From assembly GCF_006094435.1 (NCBI RefSeq), contig NZ_CP034783.1, positions 5,049,001 to 5,113,000 on the forward strand: a stretch of 64,000 bases of DNA. The letters run 5' to 3'. The notes beneath the pieces are model-generated. The model saw nothing but the letters and a program-made list of their open reading frames with translations. It ran no database searches and was not told where the DNA came from. Made by a program: the position numbers and the translations under genes. The DNA is from Pseudomonas sp. MPC6. GTDB lineage: Bacteria > Pseudomonadota > Gammaproteobacteria > Pseudomonadales > Pseudomonadaceae. Positions 35,466 to 47,192 of this stretch are shown piece after piece. Within the stretch, counting starts at the first letter, position 1. Each line of letters starts with the position of its first letter.

Positions 35466-36347
35466 TTACTTCATCGCCCAACCGGTCAGCTCGGACAGAG
35501 CCTTGCCGATGTCTGCCAGCGAACGCACGGTTTTAACGCCTGCGTCTTCCAGGGCAGCAAACTTCTCGTCTGCAGTGCCTTTGCCGCCAGAAATGATTGC
35601 GCCAGCATGGCCCATGCGCTTGCCCGCAGGGGCAGTCACACCAGCAATGTAGGAAACAACCGGCTTGGTCACGTGTGCCTTGATGTAGGCAGCCGCTTCT
35701 TCTTCAGCCGAACCGCCGATCTCGCCGATCATCACGATCGCATCGGTCTTCGGGTCTTCCTGGAACAGCTTCAGGATGTCGATGAAGTTCGAACCCGGGA
35801 TCGGGTCACCGCCGATGCCGACGCAAGTCGACTGACCGAAACCGGCGTCAGTAGTCTGCTTCACAGCTTCGTAGGTCAGGGTGCCGGAACGGGAAACGAT
35901 ACCGACCTTGCCTGGCAAGTGAATGTGACCTGGCATGATGCCGATCTTGCATTCGCCTGGAGTGATCACGCCTGGGCAGTTAGGGCCGATCAGGACTACG
36001 CCCAGCTCGTCGCACTTAACTTTAGCGTCCAGCATGTCCAGGGTAGGAATGCCTTCGGTGATGCAAACGATCAGCTTGATGCCGCCGAAAGCAGCTTCCA
36101 GGATCGAGTCCTTGCAGAAAGGAGCTGGAACGTAGATCACGCTGGCGGTGGCGCCAGTGGCAGCTACAGCATCTTTCACGGTGTTGAACACTGGCAGACC
36201 CAGGTGCTCGGTGCCGCCTTTGCCCGGAGTAACGCCACCGACCATCTTGGTGCCGTATTCGAGAGCTTGCTGGGTGTGGAAACTACCTTGCGAACCGGTA
36301 ATACCCTGGCAGATAACTTTGGTGTCTTTATTGATCAGGACGCTCAT
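35466..36347 (-). CDS. sucD: Succinyl-CoA synthetase alpha subunit
   Basis: The CoA-binding, phosphohistidine subunit (293 residues) of the TCA enzyme making ATP or GTP from succinyl-CoA. Seen: [18 protein letters not shown] at the N-terminus, [20 protein letters not shown], and the active-site histidine in [12 protein letters not shown] near residue 246. Its start overlaps the last base of sucC. Last gene of the sdh-suc cluster. Confidence 0.97.
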   Translation of the reverse strand: MSVLINKDTKVICQGITGSQGSFHTQQALEYGTKMVGGVTPGKGGTEHLGLPVFNTVKDAVAATGATASVIYVPAPFCKDSILEAAFGGIKLIVCITEGIPTLDMLDAKVKCDELGVVLIGPNCPGVITPGECKIGIMPGHIHLPGKVGIVSRSGTLTYEAVKQTTDAGFGQSTCVGIGGDPIPGSNFIDILKLFQEDPKTDAIVMIGEIGGSAEEEAAAYIKAHVTKPVVSYIAGVTAPAGKRMGHAGAIISGGKGTADEKFAALEDAGVKTVRSLADIGKALSELTGWAMK

Positions 36348-37513
36348 TATTTGCCCTCCGCAGCTTTAACGACTTGTTGAGCAGCGTCGGTCAGGCTGGT
36401 AGCAGCGATGATGTTCAAACCGCTTTCTGCCAGTACTTTAGCGCCCAGCTCAGCGTTGTTGCCTTCAAGGCGAACAACAACCGGGATTTTCACGCCGACT
36501 TCTTTCACAGCGCCGATGATGCCTTCGGCAATCATGTCGCAACGAACGATGCCGCCGAAGATGTTGACCAATACTGCAGCGACGTTAGTGTCGGACAGGA
36601 TGATCTTGAACGCTTCGGTTACGCGTTCTTTGGTAGCACCGCCGCCCACGTCGAGGAAGTTGGCTGGTTTGCCGCCATGCAGGTTGACGATGTCCATGGT
36701 ACCCATGGCCAGGCCAGCACCGTTGACCATGCAACCGATGTTGCCTTCCAGCGCTACGTAGTTCAGTTCGAACTTGGCAGCGTGCGCTTCGCGCGGATCG
36801 TCTTGCGACGGATCGTGGAAAGTCTTCAGCTTAGGCTGACGGTACATGGCGTTGGCGTCGATGTTGATCTTGGCGTCGAGGCAATGCAGATCGCCGTCAG
36901 CCTTGATCACCAGCGGGTTCACTTCCAGCAGAGCCAGGTCGTGATCCTTGAACAGTTTGGCCAGACCCACGAAGATCTTGGCGAACTGAGTCACTTGCTT
37001 GCCTTCCAGACCCAGCTGGAATGCCAGCTCGCGACCCTGGAATGGCTGAGCGCCAACCAGTGGATCGATAGTGGCCTTGAGGATTTTCTCAGGGGTGTCG
37101 TGAGCGATTTTCTCGATGTCCACGCCACCTTCGGTGGAAGCCATGAACACGATGCGGCGGCTCGAACGGTCAACGACAGCGCCCAGGTACAGCTCTTTAG
37201 CGATATCAGTGCACGATTCAACCAGGATCTTGGTGACTGGCTGACCATTGGCATCAGTCTGGTAAGTCACCAGACGCTTGCCCAACCACTGTTGAGCGAA
37301 TGCTTTGGCGTCTTCCTTGCTGCGAACCAGCTTGACGCCGCCCGCTTTACCGCGACCACCCGCGTGAACCTGGGCTTTGACAACCCATTCGGTCCCGCCG
37401 ATCTTGTCGCATGCTTCTGCTGCTGCTTCCGGGGTGTCTACGGCGAAACCCTGGGATACTGGCAGGCCGTATTCAGCGAACAGCTGCTTACCCTGATACT
37501 CGTGAAGATTCAT
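36347..37513 (-). CDS. sucC: Succinyl-CoA synthetase beta subunit
   Basis: The ATP-grasp subunit of succinyl-CoA synthetase (388 residues). Seen: [55 protein letters not shown] and [15 protein letters not shown]. It abuts sucD. The 196-bp gap to lpd upstream contains two strong hairpins. Confidence 0.97.
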   Translation of the reverse strand: MNLHEYQGKQLFAEYGLPVSQGFAVDTPEAAAEACDKIGGTEWVVKAQVHAGGRGKAGGVKLVRSKEDAKAFAQQWLGKRLVTYQTDANGQPVTKILVESCTDIAKELYLGAVVDRSSRRIVFMASTEGGVDIEKIAHDTPEKILKATIDPLVGAQPFQGRELAFQLGLEGKQVTQFAKIFVGLAKLFKDHDLALLEVNPLVIKADGDLHCLDAKINIDANAMYRQPKLKTFHDPSQDDPREAHAAKFELNYVALEGNIGCMVNGAGLAMGTMDIVNLHGGKPANFLDVGGGATKERVTEAFKIILSDTNVAAVLVNIFGGIVRCDMIAEGIIGAVKEVGVKIPVVVRLEGNNAELGAKVLAESGLNIIAATSLTDAAQQVVKAAEGK

Positions 37514-37589
37514 GCTTATTACCGTCTTCGTTAGGTACTGCGCATTCGGTGCTGCACTCGTTCAAGTGCCGCACCACCTGTGACTGCTG

Positions 37590-37629
37590 CTTGCGTAGCC
37601 TTTCCGGACAACCGGTGCAGCTACGCAAG
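37590..37629. other. Strong hairpin between lpd and sucC
   Basis: CTTGCGTAGC and GCTACGCAAG form a perfect 10-bp outer stem with a small inner CCGG/CCGG stem. There is no T-run, so it is more likely an mRNA processing or stabilising structure than a terminator. Confidence 0.7.
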
Positions 37630-37653
37630 ACTGCGTCCAGCGGATGTTCCGCG

Positions 37654-37677
37654 GTGAGTCTTGCTTGCAAGGCTCAC
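37654..37677. other. Second hairpin between lpd and sucC
   Basis: GTGAGTCTTGC and GCAAGGCTCAC pair around a 2-base loop with one T-G pair. Placed 24 bases from the first hairpin, in the intercistronic region. Confidence 0.65.
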
Positions 37678-37709
37678 GACGGGCTATACCGCCGTGGTTT
37701 CTTATTGTC

Positions 37710-39146
<1,437 letters not shown>

Positions 39147-39176
39147 TCAAAAATTCCTCTTTTGGCAACAAGCTTG

Positions 39177-39224
39177 AAGCCACAAGCCTCAAGCCAGGCT
39201 GCAATCGCTTGCAGCTTGTGGCTT
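39177..39224. other. Inverted repeat between lpd and sucB
   Basis: AAGCCACAAGC and GCTTGTGGCTT, 11 bp, 26 bases apart. It differs from the REP type used elsewhere and resembles another palindromic family common between pseudomonad genes. Confidence 0.6.
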
Positions 39225-39244
39225 GAAACCTGTAGCGGCTTCTA

Positions 39245-40465
39245 TCAGATATCCAGCAGCAAACGAGCCGGGTCTTCCAGCAGGTTCTTGATGGTAACCA
39301 GGAAGGTCACAGCTTCTTTGCCATCGATCAGACGGTGATCGTAGGACAGCGCCAAGTACATCATCGGACGGATGACAACCTGACCATTGATCGCCATAGG
39401 ACGCTGCAGAATGTTGTGCATGCCCAGGATGGCCGCTTGCGGCGGGTTGACGATCGGGGTCGACATCATCGAACCGAAGGTACCACCGTTGGTGATGGTG
39501 AACGTGCCACCGGTCATCTCGTCCATCGACAGTTTGCCGTCACGGGCTTTCTTGCCGAAAGTGGCGATGCCGCCTTCGATTTCAGCCAGGCTCATCAGTT
39601 CGGCGTTACGCAGGACCGGTACAACCAGACCGCGGTCGCTGGAAACAGCCACACCGACGTCAGCGTAGCCGTGGTAAACGATGTCCGCACCGTCGATCGA
39701 CGCGTTGACGGCCGGGAAGCGTTTCAGCGCTTCGGTGGCAGCCTTGACGAAGAACGACATGAAGCCCAGGCGCACGCCATTGTGGGACTTCTCGAACAGA
39801 TCCTTGTACTTCGAACGCAGCGCCATGACTTCGGTCATGTCGACTTCGTTGAACGTGGTCAGCATCGCCATGTTCGATTGTGCTTCAACCAGACGCTTGG
39901 CGACGGTAGCGCGAACGCGGGTCATCGGTACGCGCTTCTCGATGCGATCGCCGGCAGCGAACACTGGAGCAGCAGCGGCAGGTGCAGCAGCCTTGGCAGG
40001 CGCGGCAGCCGGAGCGGCTTTCTTGGCAGCAACGGCTGCAACCACGTCTTCCTTGGTCACACGACCGCCTTTGCCAGTGCCGGCAACGGAAGCGATGTTG
40101 ATGCCGTTTTCTTCAGCCAGCTTGCGAGCAGCCGGTGCAGCAACAGGATCGTCTTCGCCTTCGGCGGCAGGAGCCGCAGCCTGTGCAGCGGCCGGAGCAG
40201 CGGCAGCGGCTGGAGCGGCAGCAGCGCCGCCCGCTTCGATGGAGCCCAGGACTTCGTCGGACAGAACGGTCTCGCCTTCGTTCTTGACGATAGCGCCCAG
40301 CACGCCGTCAGCGGTAGCCAACACTTCCAGTACGACTTTGTCGGTTTCGATGTCGACGATCAGGTCGTCACGCTTGACGGCGTCGCCCGGCTGTTTGTGC
40401 CAGGTGGCAACGGTGCCATCGGCAACCGATTCCGGGAAAGTGGGGGCTTTGATTTCGATAGCCAT
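39245..40465 (-). CDS. sucB: Dihydrolipoyllysine succinyltransferase (E2 of 2-oxoglutarate dehydrogenase)
   Basis: The core of the 2-oxoglutarate dehydrogenase complex (406 residues). The lipoyl domain has the attachment lysine in [11 protein letters not shown] (Lys43). An Ala/Pro-rich linker leads to the E3-binding domain ([19 protein letters not shown]), then a second Ala-rich linker and the catalytic domain with [13 protein letters not shown] near the C-terminus. It starts 42 bp after the sucA stop. Confidence 0.97.
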   Translation of the reverse strand: MAIEIKAPTFPESVADGTVATWHKQPGDAVKRDDLIVDIETDKVVLEVLATADGVLGAIVKNEGETVLSDEVLGSIEAGGAAAAPAAAAAPAAAQAAAPAAEGEDDPVAAPAARKLAEENGINIASVAGTGKGGRVTKEDVVAAVAAKKAAPAAAPAKAAAPAAAAPVFAAGDRIEKRVPMTRVRATVAKRLVEAQSNMAMLTTFNEVDMTEVMALRSKYKDLFEKSHNGVRLGFMSFFVKAATEALKRFPAVNASIDGADIVYHGYADVGVAVSSDRGLVVPVLRNAELMSLAEIEGGIATFGKKARDGKLSMDEMTGGTFTITNGGTFGSMMSTPIVNPPQAAILGMHNILQRPMAINGQVVIRPMMYLALSYDHRLIDGKEAVTFLVTIKNLLEDPARLLLDI

Positions 40466-40507
40466 TATCTGTGGGTCCTTAAATTCGGTTTCAGGTGCGC
40501 GAAGGCG

Positions 40508-43339
40508 TTAAACAGTAAAGGCGTCTTGCAGCAGTTTTTCCTGCTGCTCGGCGTGCATCGATGCGTAACCGCATGCAGGTGCAGCAGAAGCCTCACGGCC
40601 CGCGTACTCGAGTACGAGAGACTTGTCGAGGTTACTGATGCTGCGACGCATGTGGTGTTGGCTGCAATACCACGCACCCTGGTTCATCGGCTCTTCCTGG
40701 CACCAAACGGCATGCTTGACGTTGGTGTAAGGAGCCAGGACTTCTTTCAAGTCGTCCTCAGGGAATGGGTACAGCTGCTCGATACGCACGACGGCGATGT
40801 CGTCACGGCCTTCGGCACGGCGTTTTTCCAGCAGGTCGTAGTAGACCTTGCCGCTACACAGAACAACGCGCTCGACCTTTTTCGGATCCAGTGCATCGAT
40901 TTCCGGGATGACGGTCTGGAACGAACCTTCGGCCAGATCTTCCAGGGTAGACACAGCGAGCTTGTGACGCAGCAGCGACTTCGGCGTCAGCACGATCAAC
41001 GGCTTGCGCAGCGGGCGAATCACCTGACGACGCAGCAAGTGGTAGATCTGAGCCGGTGTAGTCGGTACGGCTACCTGAATGTTGTGCTCGGCGCACAGCT
41101 GCAGGTAACGCTCCAGACGAGCCGACGAGTGCTCCGGACCCTGGCCTTCATAACCGTGCGGCAGGAGCATGGTCAGACCGCAGAGACGGCCCCACTTGTG
41201 CTCGCCACTGGTGATGAACTGGTCGATGACCACCTGGGCACCGTTGGCGAAGTCGCCGAACTGGGCTTCCCAGATCACCAGCGCTTCCGGCGTGGTGGTC
41301 GAATAACCGTATTCGAACGCCAGAACCGCTTCCTCGGACAGGAACGAATCGTACAGGTCGAAACGTGGCTGACCTTTGTACAGGTTCTGCAGCGGAATGT
41401 AGCTGCCGGTGTCTTTCTGGTTGTGCAGGACGGCGTGACGGTGCGAGAACGTACCGCGACCGATGTCCTGACCCGTCATGCGAATCGGGTGACCTTCGAA
41501 CGCCAGGGTCGCGTACGCCATGGTTTCGGCGTAACCCCAGTTGATCGGCAGGCCGCCGGCTTGCATCTTCTGACGGTCTTCGTAGATTTTCGAGACCTGG
41601 CGCTGAACCACGAAGCCTTCCGGAATTTCCAGCAGCTTGGCGGACAGTTCCTGCAGGGTCTTCAGATCGAAACGCGTGTCGTGACGCGCGGTCCAGGCGT
41701 GGCCCAGATACGGACGCCAGTCCACGAACAACTCTTTGTTCGGCTCTTTGACCAGGCTTTTCACTACGTGCAGACCGTTGTCCAGCGCGTTGCGGTATTC
41801 GTCGACCTTGGCCTGGACACGCTCGGTGTCGAGCACACCGCCCTGGGTCAGGCGATCGGCATACAGCTCACGGGTGGTACGCTGCTTGGCGATCTGCTGA
41901 TACATCAGCGGCTGGGTACCGCTTGGCTCGTCGGCCTCGTTGTGGCCGCGACGACGGTAGCAGACCAGATCGATCACCACGTCACGCTTGAACTGCATGC
42001 GGTAGTCGATGGCCAGCTGGGTCACGAACAATACGGCTTCCGGATCATCACCATTCACATGGAGGATCGGCGCCTGGATCATTTTCGCGACGTCGGTGGC
42101 GTACTCGGTGGAACGCGAGTCCAGCGGGTTGCTGATGGTGAAACCGACCTGGTTGTTGATCACGATGTGCACGGTACCGCCGGTTTTGAAACCGCGGGTC
42201 TGCGACATCTGGAAGGTCTCCATGACCACGCCCTGACCGGCAAATGCCGCGTCACCGTGGATGGAAATCGGCAGAACCTTCTCACCGGTCGGGTCGTTAC
42301 GACGATCCTGACGGGCGCGAACCGAACCCTCGACCACTGGCGAAACGATTTCCAGGTGGGACGGGTTGAACGCCATGGCCAGGTGAACTTCACCACCGGT
42401 GGTCATCACGTTGGAGGAGAAGCCCTGGTGGTATTTAACGTCACCGGAACCCAGCTCGACCTTTTTCTTGCCTTCGAACTCGTCAAACAGCTCGCGCGGG
42501 TTCTTGCCGAAGGTGTTGACCAACACGTTCAGGCGACCACGGTGAGCCATGCCGATCACGATTTCCTTGGTGCCGTAGGAACCGGAACGCTGGATCAGCT
42601 CGTCGAGCATCGGAATCAGGCTCTCGCCGCCTTCCAGGCCGAAACGCTTGGTACCCGGGTATTTGGTACCCAGGTATTTTTCCAGGCCTTCGCCGGCGGT
42701 CACGCGCTCGAGCAGGTGGCTCTTGATGTCGGCGGAGTACGTCGGACGGCCACGCACGCTTTCCAGACGCTGCTGGAACCACTGGCGCTGCTCGGAATCG
42801 GTGATGTGCGTAAACTCAGCGCCAATGGTGCGGCAATATGTCTGCTGCAACGCTTCGTGAATTTCGCGTAGGCTCGCCTCCTCTTTGCCGATGAACAGGT
42901 CGCCGGCACGGAAGGTCGTATCAAGATCGGCATTGGTCAAGCCGTAATGATTGATCGACAGGTCTGCAGGTGCAGGACGCTGCCACAGCCCCAGCGGGTC
43001 AAGCTGGGCTGCCTGGTGGCCACGCATACGGTAGGCCTGGATCAATCGCAGCACTTCAACTTGCTTCTTCTCGTGCTCACTGCTCACGCTGCCGGCGGAA
43101 ACCGGTTGGGCGCGGCGCTGGTTCTTTGCCAGCAAGACGAAATGATCGCGAATCGTGGAGTGCGAAACATCGGTGGCAGAGTTGCTGTCGGCAGGCAACT
43201 TCTGGAAGTAGGTGCGCCACTCTTCTGGCACAGCGTTAGGGTCGTGCAGGTAGAGCTCGTAGAGCTCTTCCACATAGGCAGCGTTACTACCGGATAGGTA
43301 GGCGCTGTTCCACATGCGCTGCATCACGCTTTCTTGCAT
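40508..43339 (-). CDS. sucA: 2-oxoglutarate dehydrogenase E1 component
   Basis: The thiamine-diphosphate E1 enzyme of 943 residues. Seen: the N-terminal E2-binding helix (MQRMWNSAYLSGSNAAYVEE), IGMAHRGRLNVLVN, the TPP-binding block around GDAAFAGQGVVMETFQMS, NQVGFT, and the C-terminal WCQEEPMNQGAW. It decarboxylates 2-oxoglutarate and hands succinyl groups to SucB. Preceded by two terminator-like hairpins after sdhB. Confidence 0.97.
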   Translation of the reverse strand: MQESVMQRMWNSAYLSGSNAAYVEELYELYLHDPNAVPEEWRTYFQKLPADSNSATDVSHSTIRDHFVLLAKNQRRAQPVSAGSVSSEHEKKQVEVLRLIQAYRMRGHQAAQLDPLGLWQRPAPADLSINHYGLTNADLDTTFRAGDLFIGKEEASLREIHEALQQTYCRTIGAEFTHITDSEQRQWFQQRLESVRGRPTYSADIKSHLLERVTAGEGLEKYLGTKYPGTKRFGLEGGESLIPMLDELIQRSGSYGTKEIVIGMAHRGRLNVLVNTFGKNPRELFDEFEGKKKVELGSGDVKYHQGFSSNVMTTGGEVHLAMAFNPSHLEIVSPVVEGSVRARQDRRNDPTGEKVLPISIHGDAAFAGQGVVMETFQMSQTRGFKTGGTVHIVINNQVGFTISNPLDSRSTEYATDVAKMIQAPILHVNGDDPEAVLFVTQLAIDYRMQFKRDVVIDLVCYRRRGHNEADEPSGTQPLMYQQIAKQRTTRELYADRLTQGGVLDTERVQAKVDEYRNALDNGLHVVKSLVKEPNKELFVDWRPYLGHAWTARHDTRFDLKTLQELSAKLLEIPEGFVVQRQVSKIYEDRQKMQAGGLPINWGYAETMAYATLAFEGHPIRMTGQDIGRGTFSHRHAVLHNQKDTGSYIPLQNLYKGQPRFDLYDSFLSEEAVLAFEYGYSTTTPEALVIWEAQFGDFANGAQVVIDQFITSGEHKWGRLCGLTMLLPHGYEGQGPEHSSARLERYLQLCAEHNIQVAVPTTPAQIYHLLRRQVIRPLRKPLIVLTPKSLLRHKLAVSTLEDLAEGSFQTVIPEIDALDPKKVERVVLCSGKVYYDLLEKRRAEGRDDIAVVRIEQLYPFPEDDLKEVLAPYTNVKHAVWCQEEPMNQGAWYCSQHHMRRSISNLDKSLVLEYAGREASAAPACGYASMHAEQQEKLLQDAFTV

Positions 43340-43494
43340 GCTTGGTCACCCTCGGTTAGGGGAACACCACCGGCGTCGACACCGAGCACGCTTGCAGAAG
43401 TCCGAATGCAGCGACTAAAACAAGCCACTAGGATCACGCTGATAGTCCGGGTACCAGCCCGGATGCCCCTGCTTGTCTCATTTCTTCAAAATAA

Positions 43495-43521
43495 GAGCCG
43501 CAGCCTTTTAAGCTGCTGCTC
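43495..43521 (-). terminator. Terminator-like hairpin between sdhB and sucA (second)
   Basis: On the minus strand GAGC-a-GCAGC pairs with GCTGC-g-GCTC and is followed by TTATTTT. It is the second of two such structures in the 261-bp gap. Confidence 0.6.
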
Positions 43522-43526
43522 AGGTT

Positions 43527-43560
43527 AAAACTACGGCGCCGGTTGAAGCCTGCGCCGTAG
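43527..43560 (-). terminator. Terminator-like hairpin between sdhB and sucA (first)
   Basis: On the minus strand CTACGGCGC pairs with GCGCCGTAG around a 12-base loop and is followed by TTTT. It suggests that sdhCDAB transcripts mostly end here and that sucAB uses partial read-through or its own promoter. Confidence 0.65.
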
Positions 43561-43600
43561 CATCTACGGGTACAGCGGTCTTGCGGGTACTACAGCTGAA

Positions 43601-44305
43601 TCACACGCCGCTTTGCAGAAGCATGTTACGAATGTGACCGATGGCCTTAGTCGGGTTCAGGCCTTTCGGACAAACGTTGACGCAGTTCATGATCCCGCGG
43701 CAGCGGAATACGCTGAACGGGTCATCCAGTGAAGCCAGACGCTCGGCAGTCTTGGTGTCACGGCTGTCCGCCAGGAAGCGATACGCTTGCAGCAGGGCAG
43801 CTGGACCCAGGAACTTGTCCGGGTTCCACCAGAAGGACGGGCAAGAGGTCGAGCAGCAAGCGCACAGGATGCACTCGTACAGACCGTCGAGCTTTTCCCG
43901 CTCTTCCGGGGTCTGCAGACGTTCGATGGCCGGAGCCGGCGTGTCGTTCTGCAGGTAAGGCTTAACCTTTTCATATTGCTTGTAGAAGATGCTCATATCG
44001 ACGACCAGGTCACGGATTACCGGCAAACCAGGCAGAGGACGAACAACCAACTTGTTACCTTTTACGACGGCAGACAGCGGCGTGACGCACGCCAGGCCGT
44101 TTTTGCCGTTGATGTTCATGCCGTCGGAACCGCAAACACCTTCACGGCAAGAGCGACGATAGGAGAAACCTTCGTCCTGCTCTTTGATCAGGGCCAGCAC
44201 GTCCAGCACCATCAGGTCTTTACCACCGGTGTCGACCTGGAATTCCTGCATGAACGGCGCAGCGTCCTGATCAGGGTTGTAGCGATAAACACTGACTTTC
44301 AACAT
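43601..44305 (-). CDS. sdhB: Succinate dehydrogenase iron-sulfur subunit
   Basis: The electron-transfer subunit of complex II (234 residues). The 2Fe-2S ligands are in SCREGVCGSDGMNINGKNGLAC; the 4Fe-4S and 3Fe-4S ligands are in CILCACCSTSCPSFWWN and CRGIMNCVNVCPKGLNP. The start at 44305 (MLKVSVYRYNPDQ) matches the family and lies behind AAGGGTGG; the frame continues 3 codons upstream. It follows sdhA by 11 bp. Confidence 0.97.
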   Translation of the reverse strand: MLKVSVYRYNPDQDAAPFMQEFQVDTGGKDLMVLDVLALIKEQDEGFSYRRSCREGVCGSDGMNINGKNGLACVTPLSAVVKGNKLVVRPLPGLPVIRDLVVDMSIFYKQYEKVKPYLQNDTPAPAIERLQTPEEREKLDGLYECILCACCSTSCPSFWWNPDKFLGPAALLQAYRFLADSRDTKTAERLASLDDPFSVFRCRGIMNCVNVCPKGLNPTKAIGHIRNMLLQSGV

Positions 44306-44316
44306 GGCGGCCACCC

Positions 44317-46089
44317 TTAATAAGTCCGAATCTTAGGTTCAAAAGTCGGAACAGTCTTCGGCGAGAAGTTCACAGCACGCTTGGTCACGCGCTTGTCACC
44401 CGGGAAGAACAGGGTGTGGCACAGCCAGTTTTCGTCGTCGCGGTCTTCGAAGTCTTCACGGGCGTGAGCGCCGCGGGACTCTTTGCGGATCTCTGCAGCG
44501 ATGGCGGTGGCTTCGGCCACTTCCAGCAGGTTCTGCAGTTCCAGCGCTTCGATACGTGCAGTGTTGAACGCCTGCGACTTATCGTTGATCTTGACGTTGG
44601 CGATACGTACGCGCAGGTCAGCCAGCTGGGCAATACCCTTCTGCATGTATTCGCCGGTACGGAATACACCGAAGTAGTTCTGCATGCAGTTTTGCAGCTC
44701 GCGACGCAGGGTTGCCACGTCTTCGCCATCGGTACGCTCGTTCAGAGCGGACAGACGGGCCAGGGCCGTTTCAATGTTGGCGTCGGTGGCGTCGTCGTAT
44801 TCGATACCGTCGGTCAGCGCTTTTTCCAGGTGCAGACCAGCAGCACGACCGAACACCACCAGGTCGAGCAACGAGTTGCCGCCCAGGCGGTTGGCACCGT
44901 GAACCGATACGCAAGCCACTTCGCCCACTGCGAACAGGCCAGGAATGATGGTGTCGACGCCTTCGGCATCCTGGGTGATCGCCTGGCCATGAATGTTGGT
45001 CGGAACGCCGCCCATCATATAGTGGCAAGTCGGAACGACCGGAACCGGGGCAACCACCGGGTCAACGTGAGCAAACGTCTTGGACAGTTCGCAGATGCCT
45101 GGCAGGCGGCTGTGCAGTACTTCTTCGCCCAGGTGATCGAGCTTGAGCAGTACGTGGTCGCCATTCGGACCGCAACCGTTACCGGCGATGATCTCTTTAA
45201 CCATCGAACGGGCAACGACGTCACGACCGGCAAGGTCTTTGGCGTTCGGAGCGTAACGCTCCATGAAACGCTCGCCGTGCTTGTTGATGAGGTAACCACC
45301 TTCACCACGGCAACCTTCAGTCACCAGTACACCAGCGCCGGCGATGCCGGTCGGGTGGAACTGCCACATTTCGATGTCTTGCACCGGCACGCCAGCACGC
45401 AGAGCCATGCCGACGCCGTCACCGGTGTTGATCAGGGCGTTGGTGGTGGACGAGTAGATACGACCGGCACCGCCAGTGGCCAGAACGGTGGCCTTGGCAC
45501 GGATGTAGCTGGTTTCACCGGTTTCGATGCAGATGGCGATCACACCGACGAACTCGCCTTCCTGGTTTTTCACCAGATCAACCGCGTAGTACTCGTTCAG
45601 GAACGTGGTGCCGGCTTTCAGGTTGCCCTGATAAAGCGTGTGCAGCAGCGCGTGACCGGTACGGTCGGACGCGGCGCAGGTACGGGCAGCCTGGCCACCT
45701 TTACCGTAATCCTTCGACTGGCCGCCGAATGGACGCTGGTAGATACGACCTTGTTCGGTACGGGAGAACGGCAGACCCATGTGGTCCAGTTCAAATACCG
45801 CAGCCGGGCCTTCCTGACACATGTATTCGATAGCGTCCTGGTCACCGATGTAGTCGGAACCCTTGACGGTATCGTACATGTGCCAGCGCCAGTCATCGTT
45901 CGGATCAGCCGAAGCGATGGCGCAGGTAATGCCACCCTGAGCGGAAACGGTGTGCGAACGGGTCGGGAACACCTTGGTGATCACGGCAGTCTTGTGACCG
46001 CCTTGCGCCAGTTGCAGCGCGGCGCGCATGCCGGCACCGCCACCACCAATAATGATGGCGTCGAAAGAAATCGTTGGAATGTTAGCCAT
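44317..46089 (-). CDS. sdhA: Succinate dehydrogenase flavoprotein subunit
   Basis: The FAD-containing catalytic subunit of complex II (590 residues). Seen: [17 protein letters not shown], the covalent-FAD histidine in [11 protein letters not shown], the substrate-site [21 protein letters not shown] and [21 protein letters not shown]. Membrane-associated through SdhC and SdhD. It starts 3 bp after the sdhD stop. Confidence 0.98.
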   Translation of the reverse strand: MANIPTISFDAIIIGGGGAGMRAALQLAQGGHKTAVITKVFPTRSHTVSAQGGITCAIASADPNDDWRWHMYDTVKGSDYIGDQDAIEYMCQEGPAAVFELDHMGLPFSRTEQGRIYQRPFGGQSKDYGKGGQAARTCAASDRTGHALLHTLYQGNLKAGTTFLNEYYAVDLVKNQEGEFVGVIAICIETGETSYIRAKATVLATGGAGRIYSSTTNALINTGDGVGMALRAGVPVQDIEMWQFHPTGIAGAGVLVTEGCRGEGGYLINKHGERFMERYAPNAKDLAGRDVVARSMVKEIIAGNGCGPNGDHVLLKLDHLGEEVLHSRLPGICELSKTFAHVDPVVAPVPVVPTCHYMMGGVPTNIHGQAITQDAEGVDTIIPGLFAVGEVACVSVHGANRLGGNSLLDLVVFGRAAGLHLEKALTDGIEYDDATDANIETALARLSALNERTDGEDVATLRRELQNCMQNYFGVFRTGEYMQKGIAQLADLRVRIANVKINDKSQAFNTARIEALELQNLLEVAEATAIAAEIRKESRGAHAREDFEDRDDENWLCHTLFFPGDKRVTKRAVNFSPKTVPTFEPKIRTY

Positions 46090-46092
46090 GAA

Positions 46093-46461
46093 TCAGATAC
46101 CCCAGAGAATCTGCACACCCCAGACGAAGTAAGCGAACATCGCAACGCCGCATACTGCCTGGAAAAGGAAACGTACTGCAGTCGCGGACTTGCCCAGCGC
46201 CATCGGCGTCAGGTAGTCGGTCGCGATGGTCCACATGCCGACCCAGGCGTGAGCGCCCAGGGCCACAAGGGCCAGCAGACTGAAGATACGCATCCCGTTG
46301 TGGGCGAACAGGCCATGCCATTGGTCATAGCCAATGCCCGGGTTCGCCGCGAGGTATCCGATCAGGAAGATGAAATAAGCCGCGAGAACGACCGCAGACA
46401 CACGTTGCGCCATCCAGTCATAAAGACCGGAACGCGAAAGGTTCGTAACGCTGGTTACCAT
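46093..46461 (-). CDS. sdhD: Succinate dehydrogenase membrane anchor subunit D
   Basis: A 122-residue three-helix anchor of complex II. The N-terminus GLYDWMAQRVSAVVLAAYFIF and the heme-ligand region LLALVALGAHAWVGMWTIATDYL are recognisable. ATG 46461 is preceded by AGGAG and overlaps the sdhC stop by 7 bp; a TTG two codons upstream was not chosen. Confidence 0.95.
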   Translation of the reverse strand: MVTSVTNLSRSGLYDWMAQRVSAVVLAAYFIFLIGYLAANPGIGYDQWHGLFAHNGMRIFSLLALVALGAHAWVGMWTIATDYLTPMALGKSATAVRFLFQAVCGVAMFAYFVWGVQILWGI

Positions 46462-46829
46462 ATCCAAACTCCTGCCAGAACGATCAGCACCACGGAAATG
46501 GCGATGATGATTTTCGAGCCCAGGCGGCCGCCTTCAAGCGTCTCACCGATGCCCATATCCATGATCAAGTGGCGCACACCGGCTACCAGGTGATACAGAA
46601 GAGCGGACAGGAGGCCCCATGCTACGAACTTGGCCAGCGGGCTGGTCAAGGTTGCCTTCACGTCGACAAAACCTTCCTCGGAACCCAGGGATTTGCCCAA
46701 TGCATAAAGCATGAAGCCAAGGCCCAGGAAGAGGATGATGCCGGAAACACGGTGAAGAAACGACGTAACGCCGGTGATGGGGAGTTTGATGGTCCTTAGG
46801 TCTAGGTTTACAGGTCGTTGGCTTTTCAC
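46455..46829 (-). CDS. sdhC: Succinate dehydrogenase cytochrome b556 subunit C
   Basis: A 124-residue three-helix cytochrome subunit. SQRPVNLDLRTIKLPIT at the N-terminus, the quinone-site Ser/Arg region SFLHRVSGIILFLGL and the heme-ligand histidines in LLYHLVAGVRHLIMD are seen. The start is taken as GTG 46829, which gives the usual N-terminus; the open frame to 46862 begins inside the leader. First gene of the sdh operon. Confidence 0.95.
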   Translation of the reverse strand: MKSQRPVNLDLRTIKLPITGVTSFLHRVSGIILFLGLGFMLYALGKSLGSEEGFVDVKATLTSPLAKFVAWGLLSALLYHLVAGVRHLIMDMGIGETLEGGRLGSKIIIAISVVLIVLAGVWIW

Positions 46830-46963
46830 GGCTTTTTTTTCACACTGAAGAGCCCCTAACAATCAGGGCAAAGTTGTTGGGGAGTGCACTGGTCAGGTAA
46901 CCACCACCCAGGGATGCGACCCCCAATAAAGCAGGCCCAAAAGCCCCTGGCGGTCGGTGGCCG

Positions 46964-46992
46964 AGTATAGACAGTTAGGCTACTAATGACAA
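46964..46992 (-). promoter_or_regulatory. Sigma-70 promoter of sdhCDAB
   Basis: On the minus strand TTGTCA, a 17-base spacer and TATACT, 135 bases ahead of sdhC. A near-consensus match in the 363-bp divergent region with gltA. Confidence 0.75.
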
Positions 46993-47106
46993 CGCGTTCG
47001 CCTACCCCCAATAGCGCATTGCACAAGTGGGATAAAAGGCGTAAATGGCAGTCAATTTCGAGGAAAAAGTCCGGTTAAAGCCTTCTGGAGCAAGAGTTTA
47101 GGCAAA

Positions 47107-47134
47107 TTGACATTCGAATTTATCTCACTATAGT
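47107..47134 (+). promoter_or_regulatory. Sigma-70 promoter of gltA
   Basis: TTGACA, a 16-base spacer and TATAGT, 58 bases ahead of gltA; the -35 is a perfect match. Confidence 0.8.
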
Positions 47135-47192
47135 GGTGCGGGCCCTGCGTGGGGGGTCTGTCTGATGATTTCAAGCATAAATAGGAGGCCAC

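Noticed and set aside
39335..42871. A 1178-codon open frame on the plus strand
   Set aside because: It lies wholly opposite sucB and sucA, whose protein sequences are unmistakable; long antisense frames are common in high-GC coding DNA. It has no recognisable domain.
44416..46593. A 725-codon plus-strand frame
   Set aside because: Antisense shadow of sdhA and sdhD.
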